This document shows, piece by piece, positions 1 to 6,831 of a DNA stretch of 64,000 bases. Both the position numbers and the translations under genes were made by a program. Position 1 is the first letter of the stretch, and each line of letters starts with the position of its first letter. Where the stretch lies: the NCBI RefSeq assembly GCF_027594505.1, contig NZ_CP115149.1:1086812-1150811 (forward strand). The letters run 5' to 3'. The notes under the pieces are model-generated. The model worked only from the letters and a program-made list of their open reading frames with translations. It was not told where the DNA came from and ran no database searches. The DNA comes from Tepidiforma flava. Its GTDB lineage: Bacteria > Chloroflexota > Dehalococcoidia > Tepidiformales > Tepidiformaceae.

Positions 1-92
1 CTGGGCCGTGCGATGTCCTGGGCGGGCGCTCCGACGTGCCGCAATGCGTCCGGCACAGTCGAGCCGATATTTTCATCAAAGAACAGCTTCAC
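1..92 (-). CDS. PIN-like toxin (DUF5615 type), 3' end outside window
   Basis: The minus strand reads from a GTG at 92-90 and runs off the left edge. The first residues are (V/M)KLFFDENIGSTVPDALR, the typical opening of DUF5615 PIN-like proteins, where the early Asp-Glu pair belongs to the predicted nuclease site. The GTG overlaps the TGA of the upstream DUF433 gene (GTGA, four bases), so the two are translationally coupled. DUF433 plus DUF5615 pairs are predicted toxin-antitoxin modules in the literature. Only about 30 residues are visible, so activity cannot be judged. Confidence 0.75.
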   Translation of the reverse strand, partial: MKLFFDENIGSTVPDALRHVGAPAQDIARP

Positions 93-772
93 GCAGCGAA
101 CCGGATTGCCGCCTCGACGTCGACGGGCTCGAGGTCGAGGTCGCGGGCAATGCTCTCGATGCTCTCGCCTCCCCGTTTGAATCGCTGCGCGATGAAGTCG
201 ACTCGCAGGTTCCGGCCCACGATAATCGGCATGCCGGCAGCGCGGGTCGGGTCGACCACGATGGCGCCATCCCGACCTGCGGGGAACCAGCGGGTCGCGA
301 GCTGGGCCAGCGTCAGATCGAACTCGAACTGTGCTTGAAGCTGACCTACCGAGAACGGCAGAGCAAACTGCCCATCGAGATCCAGCACCAGCCGCCCGGG
401 TCCAGGATTCTCACCCTCGAAGTCGTGAAGGATGTTCACACCATCGGTGAACAGATGCTGGCTCGCGAAGGGGTGTTCGATTCGCAGGCGCTCGGAAGCG
501 AACGCATGTGCTCGCCGGAGCCGCTCGAGGGGGAGGCGAGCCACGCCATCCCGCCCTTCGCGAAACCCGCGCACGACCACGACCTCGCAAAGGTCAAGGA
601 ACGAGAGCCGAAGGTCGCTGCTGAATTCGCGCGTGAGGACCGCACGCCGCTGGACCGTCCCGGCCAGCCAGGCGCGAAGCGTCGAGGGGTGCACTTCGGT
701 CAGCCGCGCCGCCTCCCCGAGGGTGTAGCGAGGCTCTCGGCGCAGCCGGTCGATGAGCTCCAGGTTTTCCAT
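89..772 (-). CDS. DUF433-family antitoxin with N-terminal helix-turn-helix
   Basis: This 227-residue protein has an N-terminal MerR-like helix-turn-helix (about residues 15-40, YTLGEAARLTEVHPSTLRAWL) and a C-terminal DUF433 domain (about 170-227, with the typical GMPIIVGRNLRVDFIAQRF and SIARDLDLEPVDVEAAI segments). DUF433 proteins are predicted antitoxins of DUF5615 PIN-like toxins, and such a toxin starts inside this stop codon. A GGAG stands 6 bases before the ATG. Only 28 bases separate it from the stop of the enoyl-CoA hydratase gene upstream, so it may be co-transcribed. The long middle region (about 45-165) probably senses or dimerises; that is inference. Confidence 0.75.
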   Translation of the reverse strand: MENLELIDRLRREPRYTLGEAARLTEVHPSTLRAWLAGTVQRRAVLTREFSSDLRLSFLDLCEVVVVRGFREGRDGVARLPLERLRRAHAFASERLRIEHPFASQHLFTDGVNILHDFEGENPGPGRLVLDLDGQFALPFSVGQLQAQFEFDLTLAQLATRWFPAGRDGAIVVDPTRAAGMPIIVGRNLRVDFIAQRFKRGGESIESIARDLDLEPVDVEAAIRFAA

Positions 773-800
773 GAGACGCTCCGTGAGAGATTTGGCCCCC

Positions 801-1700
801 TCAGCGCTTGAGGCCGGGGGTGTCGGGGCGGTACATCCCTTCGCGCCAGTCGAGCGCGCCTTTCAGGCCGGTGCCGGCCTCCATGCTCTCCCGCATCTTG
901 TCCTGCCAGGCGTAGCTGAACGCGGTCATCTGGGCCATCGCATCCATGTCGGTGGAGCTGCGGACCGAGCTGTAGATGCCCATGTTCTCGTAGAACCGGT
1001 TCATGTTCAGCTTCAGGATGGCGAGGTGGTCGGCGGTGGCGTTGGCGAGCCGGTCGGCGAGGGCGATGGTGTTCGCCTCGAGGTCCTCCTTCGGCCAGGC
1101 GTAGTTGATCATGCCGATGCGCTCGGCTTCGCGGCCGGAGATGGAGTCACCCGTGTAGTAGAGCTCCTTCGCCTTGCGCATGCCGATGACGAGCGGCCAG
1201 ATGACGCCGGTGCGGCTGGTGCCGAGGCCGCGCAGGCCCGGGTGGCCGAGCTGGGCGTCTTCGGCGGCGACGACGAGGTCGGCCATCATCGCCAGTTCGC
1301 AGCCGCCGGCGAGCGCGTAGCCGTGCACCTGCGCGATGGTGACCTTCGCCATGTTCCAGAAGTAAAGATGGATGTCGGTGATCTGCTGCATGCCGGTGCG
1401 GATGCCCATGAGCAGGCGGCGGCCTTTGTCGTCGCTGGTGCGGTAGCGGCGGACGACGCCGTCGGCGCCGCCGCGCGGGGGCGCGAGGTCGTACCCGGCG
1501 CTGAAGGCGCGGCCGGCGCCGCGGACGATGATGACGCGGGCGGAATCGTCGGCCTCGAGGTCGTGGAGGGCGTCCCAGAATTCGAACAGGAGCTCCTGGG
1601 AGAGGGCGTTCATCTTCTCGGGGCGGTTGAGGGTGATGCGGGCGACGCGGCCGTCGGTCCCGACGCGGTCGATGAGGAGGTGGTCGAAGGAGCGGCTCAT
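801..1700 (-). CDS. enoyl-CoA hydratase/isomerase family protein (crotonase fold)
   Basis: This 299-residue crotonase-fold protein acts on acyl-CoA thioesters; the exact substrate is not clear. The first oxyanion-hole segment is RAFSAGYDL (about 64-72) and the second HGYALAGGCELAMMADL (about 125-141). The usual catalytic Glu after the second segment is not obvious, since the sequence reads GHPGLRGLG, so it may be an isomerase or other subclass. It shares the IWPL..GM.KAK and GREAERIG blocks with the paralog at 47860-48663, so both belong to one subfamily. The start is chosen because a perfect TATAAT lies 8 bases upstream of the ATG, suggesting a leaderless message. Confidence 0.8.
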   Translation of the reverse strand: MSRSFDHLLIDRVGTDGRVARITLNRPEKMNALSQELLFEFWDALHDLEADDSARVIIVRGAGRAFSAGYDLAPPRGGADGVVRRYRTSDDKGRRLLMGIRTGMQQITDIHLYFWNMAKVTIAQVHGYALAGGCELAMMADLVVAAEDAQLGHPGLRGLGTSRTGVIWPLVIGMRKAKELYYTGDSISGREAERIGMINYAWPKEDLEANTIALADRLANATADHLAILKLNMNRFYENMGIYSSVRSSTDMDAMAQMTAFSYAWQDKMRESMEAGTGLKGALDWREGMYRPDTPGLKR

Positions 1701-1708
1701 GACCGGGG

Positions 1709-1714
1709 ATTATA
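1709..1714 (-). promoter_or_regulatory. -10 box TATAAT of leaderless crotonase gene
   Basis: On the minus strand a perfect TATAAT is followed by 8 bases and then the ATG of the enoyl-CoA hydratase gene. With a start site 7-8 bases after the box, the transcript would begin at the ATG. Confidence 0.6.
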
Positions 1715-2073
1715 GGGAACCGGGAGGCGGGAGCCGGGGAGCGGGATGCCGCGGGCTGGCCGCCCGCGGCGCGGGACGGCCCGCTGTCTTCGGCGGCATC
1801 GCCGCGGGATGCCGCCGCTCTGCGCCGGCGGTGGAAGGGGCGGCAGGAGGGGGAGGGGGCAACACCTAACCTGCAGGCTCCAACTTCCAACCGGGGCGGA
1901 GGATGAGGGAGGCGGGGTGGCCGCGGGGCCCCGTCCCCGCGGACGCCAACGCGCCGACCGGATGCCCCGGGGAACCGGCACGCGGGAAGCGGGAGAGGGG
2001 AGGACGCTCGAACTCGACGGCCCGGGTGGGCCTCACCGGCCCTCCGCGGGGACGGAGCCCCGCGACTACGGAG

Positions 2074-2217
2074 TTGGGAGTTGGGAGACGGGAGACGGGA
2101 GACGGGAGACGGGAGACGGGAGACGGGAGACGGGAGACGGGAGACGGGAGACGGGAGACGGGAGACGGGAGACGGGGGACGGGAGACGGGGGACGGGAGA
2201 CGGGGGACGGGAGACGG
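2074..2217 (+). repeat. GGGAGAC heptad array (about 20 units), G-quadruplex-capable
   Basis: About twenty 7-base units, first GGGAGTT and then GGGAGAC, with some GGGGGAC variants near the end. Runs of three G recur every seven bases, which suits G-quadruplex formation on the plus strand. This is the longest and most regular of the heptad arrays in the window. Confidence 0.95.
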
Positions 2218-2228
2218 CGAGGGAGTAT

Positions 2229-2288
2229 CAACCTCCAACCTCCAACCTCCAACCTCCAACCTCCAACCTCCAACCTCCAACCTCCAAC
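2229..2288 (+). repeat. CCAACCT heptad array (module P)
   Basis: Eight to nine perfect 7-base units of the CAACCTC permutation follow the G-rich array after a short linker. The array is nearly complementary to GTTGGGA heptads, pairing six of seven positions per unit when one G-U pair is counted. Confidence 0.95.
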
Positions 2289-2320
2289 GGGGAGGGGCGG
2301 GGCCGGGGCGGGGCGCTCCC

Positions 2321-3508
2321 TCACGGGGTGCGGAGGCGGCCGGTGGCGAGGAGCGCGGCCGTCGCCAGGGCGGCGAGGAGGGCGGTGGCGGCGCCGAAGC
2401 CGAACGTCGCGCCCGGTCCGAAGGCGTCCCAGAGCACGCCGGCGAGCAGGCTCGCCGCGAGGACGAGGCCGCCGGTCACGCCCTGGAAGAGGCCGAGCGC
2501 GGTGGTGCGCGCCGCCGCCGGGGCGAGGTCGGCGATGAACGCCTTGGTGATGCCTTCGGTGGCGGCGATGTAGGCGCCGTAGAGCGGGAAGAGCACCCAG
2601 ATGACCGCCTGCGAGCCGGCGATCGCGAAACCGAGGTAGACCGCCGCGAAGACCAGGTAGCCGCCGACGATCACGGCAGGCCGCGGCAGCCGGTCGCTCA
2701 GGGTGCCGGCGGGGTAGGAGAGCAGCGCGTAGACCGCGTTGTAGACGACGTAGGCGAGGACGACGGCCGTCGTCGCCATCCCGAGGTCCTTCGCGCGGAG
2801 GATGAGGAAGGCATCGGAGGAGTTGCCGACCATGAAGAGGCCGGTGGCGCCGAGGAAGAGCCAGTAGGCAGCCGGGAGGTCGCGCAGGCCGGGCGCGGGC
2901 GGATCGCCGTCGCGGCGGGCGGGCGGCCGCCGCTCGGGGATGCGGGCGACGACGGCCACGGAGATGACGGCAGGGATGATGGCGATGCCGATCGCCCAGC
3001 GCAGGTGCTCTTCGCCGACGACAGCGAGGAAGGCGAGGGCGGCCAGCGGCCCGATGACGGCCCCGAGCGTATCGAAGGCGCGGTGGAAGCCGAAGATCCG
3101 GCCCCGGTCGGCCGGGGTGGTGACATCGGCGAGGAGGGCATCGCGCGGGGGCGTGCGGACGCCTTTGCCGAAGCGGTCGACCGCCCGGCCGGCGAGGGCG
3201 AAGCCCCAGGCGGGCGCAACGAAGAGGATGGCCTTCCCGACGGCGGCGAGCCCGTAGCCGGCGACGACGAACGGCTTGCGCGCGCCGGTGCGGTCGCTCC
3301 AGCGGCCGGCGAAAGGGCGCGTGGCGTAGGCGGTCGCTTCGGCAATGCCTTCGACCAGGCCGACGGCTGCGACCGGCGCGCCGAGCGTGGCAGTCAGGAA
3401 GATCGGAATGAGCGGGTAGACGAGTTCGCTCGAGAGGTCGGCGAACAGCGACGTGAAGCCGAGGAGCCACGCGGCCCGCGGGATATTGCGGAATGGACGA
3501 CGGCGCAC
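2321..3508 (-). CDS. MFS transporter
   Basis: A 395-residue, 12-helix major facilitator protein. The N-terminal half has the conserved loop 2-3 signature in the form GRWSDRTGARK (about 68-78), followed by DRFGKGVRTPPRDALLAD, typical of the drug-exporter-like MFS_1 branch; the matching second-half loop is GTLSDRLPRP. Substrate unknown. The GTG start is chosen because a TAGGAT box ends 7 bases upstream and the first helix follows at once. The gene ends against repeat block a. The next gene upstream (3615-3911) is on the same strand but has its own promoter-like box. Confidence 0.8.
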   Translation of the reverse strand: MRRRPFRNIPRAAWLLGFTSLFADLSSELVYPLIPIFLTATLGAPVAAVGLVEGIAEATAYATRPFAGRWSDRTGARKPFVVAGYGLAAVGKAILFVAPAWGFALAGRAVDRFGKGVRTPPRDALLADVTTPADRGRIFGFHRAFDTLGAVIGPLAALAFLAVVGEEHLRWAIGIAIIPAVISVAVVARIPERRPPARRDGDPPAPGLRDLPAAYWLFLGATGLFMVGNSSDAFLILRAKDLGMATTAVVLAYVVYNAVYALLSYPAGTLSDRLPRPAVIVGGYLVFAAVYLGFAIAGSQAVIWVLFPLYGAYIAATEGITKAFIADLAPAAARTTALGLFQGVTGGLVLAASLLAGVLWDAFGPGATFGFGAATALLAALATAALLATGRLRTP

Positions 3509-3515
3509 CGGGGCG

Positions 3516-3521
3516 ATCCTA
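3516..3521 (-). promoter_or_regulatory. -10 box TAGGAT of leaderless MFS gene
   Basis: TAGGAT on the minus strand, 7 bases before the GTG start of the MFS gene. It matches the TANNNT-N6-9-start pattern seen throughout the window. Confidence 0.5.
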
Positions 3522-3614
3522 CGCCCCTCGCATCATCGGACAAGAGACGGCACTGTCCCGCGCCGGGGAACCCGGCCCGGGCCGGCCGGCCTGCGGCACC
3601 CGCTCGAGGGGACG

Positions 3615-3911
3615 TCAGCGGCGGGCGAGCGGCGCGGGGGGCGGCCCGTCGCCGTCGATGAGGAGGCTCGTCGTGCGGTGGCCGGCGCCGCCGCGGATGG
3701 CCGCTCCGCGGACGAGCGCGCGGCAGGGGGAGCGGCCGATGGTGAGTTCGACGCGGTCGCCGGGGGTGATGGGGGCAGCGCCCTCGATGACGACTTCGCC
3801 GGACCAGCCGGCCGGGCCGCCGTTGCGGAAGAGCACCGCGCGGACGCGGGTTTCGAGGGCGTCGCCGAAGGTGAGCCGGGCTTCGCCCTGCCAGTCGATG
3901 GTGTGGGTCAT
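3615..3911 (-). CDS. hypothetical small PilZ-like or beta-rich protein
   Basis: A 98-residue soluble protein starting MTHTIDWQGEARLTFGD. It looks beta-rich, with segments such as GWSGEVVIEGAAPITPGDRVELTIG, and ends in a Pro-rich tail. I do not recognise the family with confidence; the pattern of short strands and a G-D-R-V-E-L turn resembles PilZ or other small beta-barrels, but the PilZ Arg motif is not clear. The start is the ATG 7 bases after a TAAGCT box; a longer frame starting upstream exists but would include the promoter and palindrome. Confidence 0.55.
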   Translation of the reverse strand: MTHTIDWQGEARLTFGDALETRVRAVLFRNGGPAGWSGEVVIEGAAPITPGDRVELTIGRSPCRALVRGAAIRGGAGHRTTSLLIDGDGPPPAPLARR

Positions 3912-3918
3912 GCCCGCG

Positions 3919-3936
3919 AGCTTAGCACGCGCTAAG
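3919..3936 (-). promoter_or_regulatory. -10 box TAAGCT overlapped by palindrome CTTAGC-N4-GCTAAG
   Basis: The minus-strand -10 box TAAGCT (3919-3924) lies 7 bases before the ATG at 3911. A perfect 6-base inverted repeat CTTAGCACGCGCTAAG (3921-3936) covers the box, so a repressor bound there would block the polymerase. A second short palindrome, CGAG-N6-CTCG, is at 3943-3956. Confidence 0.45.
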
Positions 3937-3983
3937 TCAACACGAGGTAATACTCGACACATCGTCGAGGGTTGTATTCGCAA

Positions 3984-4003
3984 CGCTGAACGGGCGTTCA
4001 GCG
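3984..4003 (+). promoter_or_regulatory. LexA-like palindrome (GAAC-N4-GTTC) upstream of membrane gene
   Basis: A perfect 8-base inverted repeat CGCTGAAC-GGGC-GTTCAGCG. Its core GAAC-N4-GTTC matches the LexA (SOS) box known from Gram-positive bacteria. It ends about 26 bases before a TGTAAT -10-like box (4029-4034) of the gene starting at 4064, so it sits over the -35 region. Confidence 0.45.
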
Positions 4004-4063
4004 GCTTTCCCGGTAGCGCTGGCTGGGCTGTAATCGGAGGAGTTCGGACAGGAGCGCGCCGCC

Positions 4064-4603
4064 GTGGATTCGACGCTGCACATCTTTTTCACCTGGCTCC
4101 ACCTGCTGGGCATCGCGCTCTGGGTGGGGCCGCAGGTCTTCCTCGCCGTCGCGTGGGCGCCGGCCTCGCGGCAGATTACGGACCTGCCGACGCGGGTGGC
4201 GGCGATGAAGACGATCACGCGGCGGTTCGGCTACCTCGGCGGGTTCGGGCTGGCGCTGATCCTCATCGCGGGCACGTACCTCATCATCACGTGGCGCGAT
4301 TACTACGCGATCCCCGCGGACACGGAGTTCACGAGCCTGCGGTTCGGCGTCTGGTTCATCATCAAGATGAACGTGCTGATCGTGATGCTGGCAGTGGTCG
4401 CGCTGCACATGTTCTGGGCGGGGCCGAAGCAGCTGCGGCTGTACGAGGCGAAGGCGCGCGGCGAAGCGATCGACGAGGCCGCGCTGCGGCGGGCGCGGGC
4501 GGTGTCGATGACGCTCAGCCTGCTCGGCCTGCTGCTCACGCTGGCGATCATGGTGATGGGCGTGATGATCGGGACGGGCACCTGGAGCTTCCAGGAGGCG
4601 TAG
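4064..4603 (+). CDS. CopD-like four-helix membrane protein
   Basis: A 179-residue integral membrane protein with about four helices (roughly 5-25, 58-80, 95-118, 148-172). The first helix reads TWLHLLGIALWVGPQVF, a pattern common to CopD and related membrane proteins with a conserved His in helix 1. It is shorter than CopD, and function is unknown; copper or heme association is only suggested by the resemblance. The GTG start has AGGAG upstream (near 4051) and is preceded by a TGTAAT box and a LexA-like palindrome, which raises the possibility of stress or SOS control. Confidence 0.6.
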   Translation: MDSTLHIFFTWLHLLGIALWVGPQVFLAVAWAPASRQITDLPTRVAAMKTITRRFGYLGGFGLALILIAGTYLIITWRDYYAIPADTEFTSLRFGVWFIIKMNVLIVMLAVVALHMFWAGPKQLRLYEAKARGEAIDEAALRRARAVSMTLSLLGLLLTLAIMVMGVMIGTGTWSFQEA

Positions 4604-4613
4604 CGGCCGCGGC

Positions 4614-5993
4614 TCAGCCGGCGGCTTCGGCCCCGGCGCGCGGGTGCGGCTTCGCGGGCGCTGCTTCGATGGCGGCGAAGGCGCGGCGCCCGGCCCGGAG
4701 GTAGTAGGCCGCGCCCAGCAGCGTGCCGAACCCGCACAGCCCGGCCATGATGGCGAGCCCCCAGCCTACGCCGAGGTGCTCGGCGAGGAAGCCGGTGATG
4801 TAGCCGCCGACCGGCGTGGACCCGGCGAAGAGCAGGAAGAAGATGCTCATCACCCGGCCGCGCAGCTCATCGGGCACCGCCACCTGCAGCGAGGTGTTGA
4901 TCGTCGTGGAGAACGCCACGCCGACGATGCCGAGGAGGAACAGGAGCCCGGCGGTGACGGCGTAGACGGGCGAGAAGGCGATGGCGGCCAGGAGGGCCGC
5001 GAAGACGGCCGAGGCGAGCAGCAGCCAGGAGGGCCGCAGACGCCCGGTGGCCGCCATCACGAGCGCGGCGATGAGGCTGCCGGCGCCCATGGCGGAGGTC
5101 AGCATGCCGAACTTCTCCGGACCCACCTTGAGGACGAACTCGGCCACGAGCGGGACGATGACGGTGAAGTTGTAGCCGAAGGTCCCGATGATGCCGAGCA
5201 GGATGAAGAAGAAGGCGACGGTGGGCGTGCGCGCGGAGTAGACGATGCCCTCCCGGACCTGGTGGAGGACGTTGCCCCGGGCGGCGGCGCGCGGCACGGC
5301 CCGGAATTCGGACGGGCGCATGAGCGCATAGGCGGCGAGCACGGCGATGAAGCTGGCGGCGTTCGCGGCGAACGCCCAGCTCAGCCCGATGACGCCGATC
5401 GTGACGCCGGCGACAGCCGGCCCGGCGATGCGGGCGAGGTTGAAGATGCTCGAATTGAGCGCGACGGCGTTCACGAGCCGCTCCCGTCCGACGAGTTCGA
5501 CCACGAACGACTGGCGGACGGGGCCATCGAAGGCGTTGACAGTGCCGAGCCAGAGCGCCAGCGCGTAGACGTGCCAGAGCTGGACGCGGCCGGTGGCCAC
5601 GAGGAAGGCGAGCACCGCGGCCTGGAGCATCGCGAGCGTTTGGGTGACGACGAGCGCGCGCCGCTTCGGCAGCCGGTCGGCGACGGCGCCGCCGAAGAGG
5701 GTGAAGACCGTGATCGGGAGGAACTGGAGAGTGGTGACGGTGCCAAGGGCGAGCGGCGAGCCGGTGAGCTTGAGGACGAGCCACGCCTGGGCGGTCGTTT
5801 GCATCCAGGTGCCGACGAGCGAGATGAGCTGGCCGGCGAAGTAGAGGCGGTAGTTGTAGACGGCGAGGCTGGCGAACTGGCGGGCGAGGATGGCGCGGAG
5901 GCTGCGCGGCGCGGCCGCTTCCGCGAGGTCGGCCGGGAGGCTGCCGGGCTGGCCGGGTTCGGCGGGTTCGCCGAGGGAGGGTGTCGCTGCCAT
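4614..5993 (-). CDS. MFS exporter, EntS-like (MFS_3)
   Basis: A 459-residue transporter with about 12 helices and a cytoplasmic N-terminus of some 45 residues. The pattern LYFAGQLISLVGTWMQTTAQAW at the first helix is the hallmark of the EntS/MFS_3 branch, whose characterised members export siderophores or drugs; the loop 2-3 motif reads GGAVADRLPKRR. Substrate is unknown. The ATG follows a TAGGCT box by 6 bases, with a perfect palindrome just upstream of the box, so the gene is probably repressed by a small-ligand regulator not encoded next to it. It converges with the gene at 4064-4603, leaving 10 bases between stops. Confidence 0.8.
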   Translation of the reverse strand: MAATPSLGEPAEPGQPGSLPADLAEAAAPRSLRAILARQFASLAVYNYRLYFAGQLISLVGTWMQTTAQAWLVLKLTGSPLALGTVTTLQFLPITVFTLFGGAVADRLPKRRALVVTQTLAMLQAAVLAFLVATGRVQLWHVYALALWLGTVNAFDGPVRQSFVVELVGRERLVNAVALNSSIFNLARIAGPAVAGVTIGVIGLSWAFAANAASFIAVLAAYALMRPSEFRAVPRAAARGNVLHQVREGIVYSARTPTVAFFFILLGIIGTFGYNFTVIVPLVAEFVLKVGPEKFGMLTSAMGAGSLIAALVMAATGRLRPSWLLLASAVFAALLAAIAFSPVYAVTAGLLFLLGIVGVAFSTTINTSLQVAVPDELRGRVMSIFFLLFAGSTPVGGYITGFLAEHLGVGWGLAIMAGLCGFGTLLGAAYYLRAGRRAFAAIEAAPAKPHPRAGAEAAG

Positions 5994-5999
5994 ATTGCC

Positions 6000-6023
6000 A
6001 GCCTACCCTCACGTGAACGTGAG
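6000..6023 (-). promoter_or_regulatory. -10 TAGGCT plus palindromic operator of MFS exporter
   Basis: TAGGCT (6000-6005, minus strand) ends 6 bases before the ATG at 5993. Two bases further upstream begins CTCACGTGAACGTGAG (6008-6023), a perfect inverted repeat of 7 bases around a GA centre. It fills the space between -10 and -35, as expected for a TetR- or MarR-type repressor site. Confidence 0.55.
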
Positions 6024-6033
6024 TGTTAGATGA

Positions 6034-6070
6034 CGCGGATGGCCCGTGTTTACCGAACGGGCCATCCGCG
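6034..6070. repeat. perfect 14-bp inverted repeat between divergent genes
   Basis: CGCGGATGGCCCGT (6034-6047) and its exact complement (6057-6070) flank a 9-base loop. No T-run follows on either strand, and the genes on both sides point away from it, so it is not a simple terminator. It may be an operator, an RNA structure in an upstream transcript, or a remnant of a repeat. Confidence 0.7.
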
Positions 6071-6144
6071 AGCGGGGAGCAGCGCTAGGGGTTGACGAGC
6101 CAGCTGACCGGGCTGGGCCCGGGGCGGATAGCCGGGCGCTGCGC

Positions 6145-6150
6145 GATAAT
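6145..6150 (+). promoter_or_regulatory. -10 box GATAAT of leaderless methyltransferase gene
   Basis: GATAAT followed by 7 bases and the ATG at 6158. This decides the start used for the methyltransferase over a longer frame beginning at 6092. Confidence 0.5.
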
Positions 6151-6157
6151 CCGCGGC

Positions 6158-6799
6158 ATGACCGGCTTCGCCAGCGCGACTCCCGGCCGCGCTATCCCGG
6201 CCGACGACCCGACCCGCCGGCGCGTCATCATCGACCTCGGCTGCGGCGCGCGGAAGAAGCCCGGCGCCATCGGGCTCGATATCGCGCGCGTGCCGGGCGT
6301 CGATGTCGTGGCCGATGTGATGCGGCCGCTGCCGCTGAAGGACGATTCGGTCGATGAGGTGTACGCCTCGCACCTCATCGAGCATGTGGACGACGTGCTG
6401 GCGTTCATGGGCGAGGTGTGGCGGGTGTGCAAGCCGGGCGCGCTCGTGTACTTCCGCTTCCCGCACGGTTCGACGCCGTACCTGACATGGAAGGACCCGA
6501 CGCACCGCCGGGGTGTGTACCTCGCGATGTTCGAGTACTTCGACCCGACGACGCTGGATGGGCAGCTGTGGGGCTATTACCACCCGGCGAAGTTCAAAAT
6601 CGAGCGGCGGCGGCTCTGCTTCAATTTGAATGCGGACACGCGGCAGCCGGGGCTGGGACGGCGGCTGGTCGGCGCGGTGCTGGACTGGCTGGCGAACCGG
6701 GACGAGCGGTGGCTGTACGTGTGCGAGCGGTGGTGGGGGAACTGGGTGGGGATGGAGGAGGCGCACATCTGGCTGCGCGCGCTGAAGCCGGGGCGGTAG
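6158..6799 (+). CDS. class I SAM-dependent methyltransferase
   Basis: A 213-residue Rossmann-fold methyltransferase (Methyltransf_11/25 type). Motif I is VIIDLGCGARKKPGAIGLDI (about 26-45), followed by the acidic residue region and motif II/III segment DSVDEVYASHLIEHVDDV, where SHLIEH is typical of methyltransferases acting in glycan or lipid pathways. The C-terminal part carries aromatic residues (RWLYVCERWWGNWVG). Substrate is unknown. The start is set at the ATG 7 bases after a GATAAT box. The following membrane gene is on the same strand 32 bases downstream, and may share the transcript. Confidence 0.75.
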   Translation: MTGFASATPGRAIPADDPTRRRVIIDLGCGARKKPGAIGLDIARVPGVDVVADVMRPLPLKDDSVDEVYASHLIEHVDDVLAFMGEVWRVCKPGALVYFRFPHGSTPYLTWKDPTHRRGVYLAMFEYFDPTTLDGQLWGYYHPAKFKIERRRLCFNLNADTRQPGLGRRLVGAVLDWLANRDERWLYVCERWWGNWVGMEEAHIWLRALKPGR

Positions 6800-6831
6800 G
6801 GGCGGCGGGAAGGACGCGGCGGCCCCGCGGG

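Larger units (their letters stand above)
1715..2320. repeat. composite intergenic repeat block a
   Basis: No gene is seen in this 606-base gap. It carries module D (1741-1832, GC-rich inverted-repeat text based on GCCGCGGG and CCCGCGGC), a diverged module A (about 1917-1975), a diverged module B (about 2005-2066), a G-rich heptad array (2074-2217) and a CCAACCT heptad array (2229-2288). The same modules recur at 15.3-20.4 kb and 47.3-47.9 kb. Open frames across it are made of repeat text and read in several frames on both strands, so I do not treat them as genes. Confidence 0.9.

Noticed and set aside
1746..3661. Long open frames in all frames across the 1.7-3.6 kb region
   Set aside because: They read through heptad arrays and antisense to the MFS gene. 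Translation gives repetitive Arg/Gly or Pro/Ser text with no domain.
6046..6357. Short frame starting inside the 14-bp inverted repeat
   Set aside because: It runs in another frame through the methyltransferase gene, giving Arg-rich shadow text.
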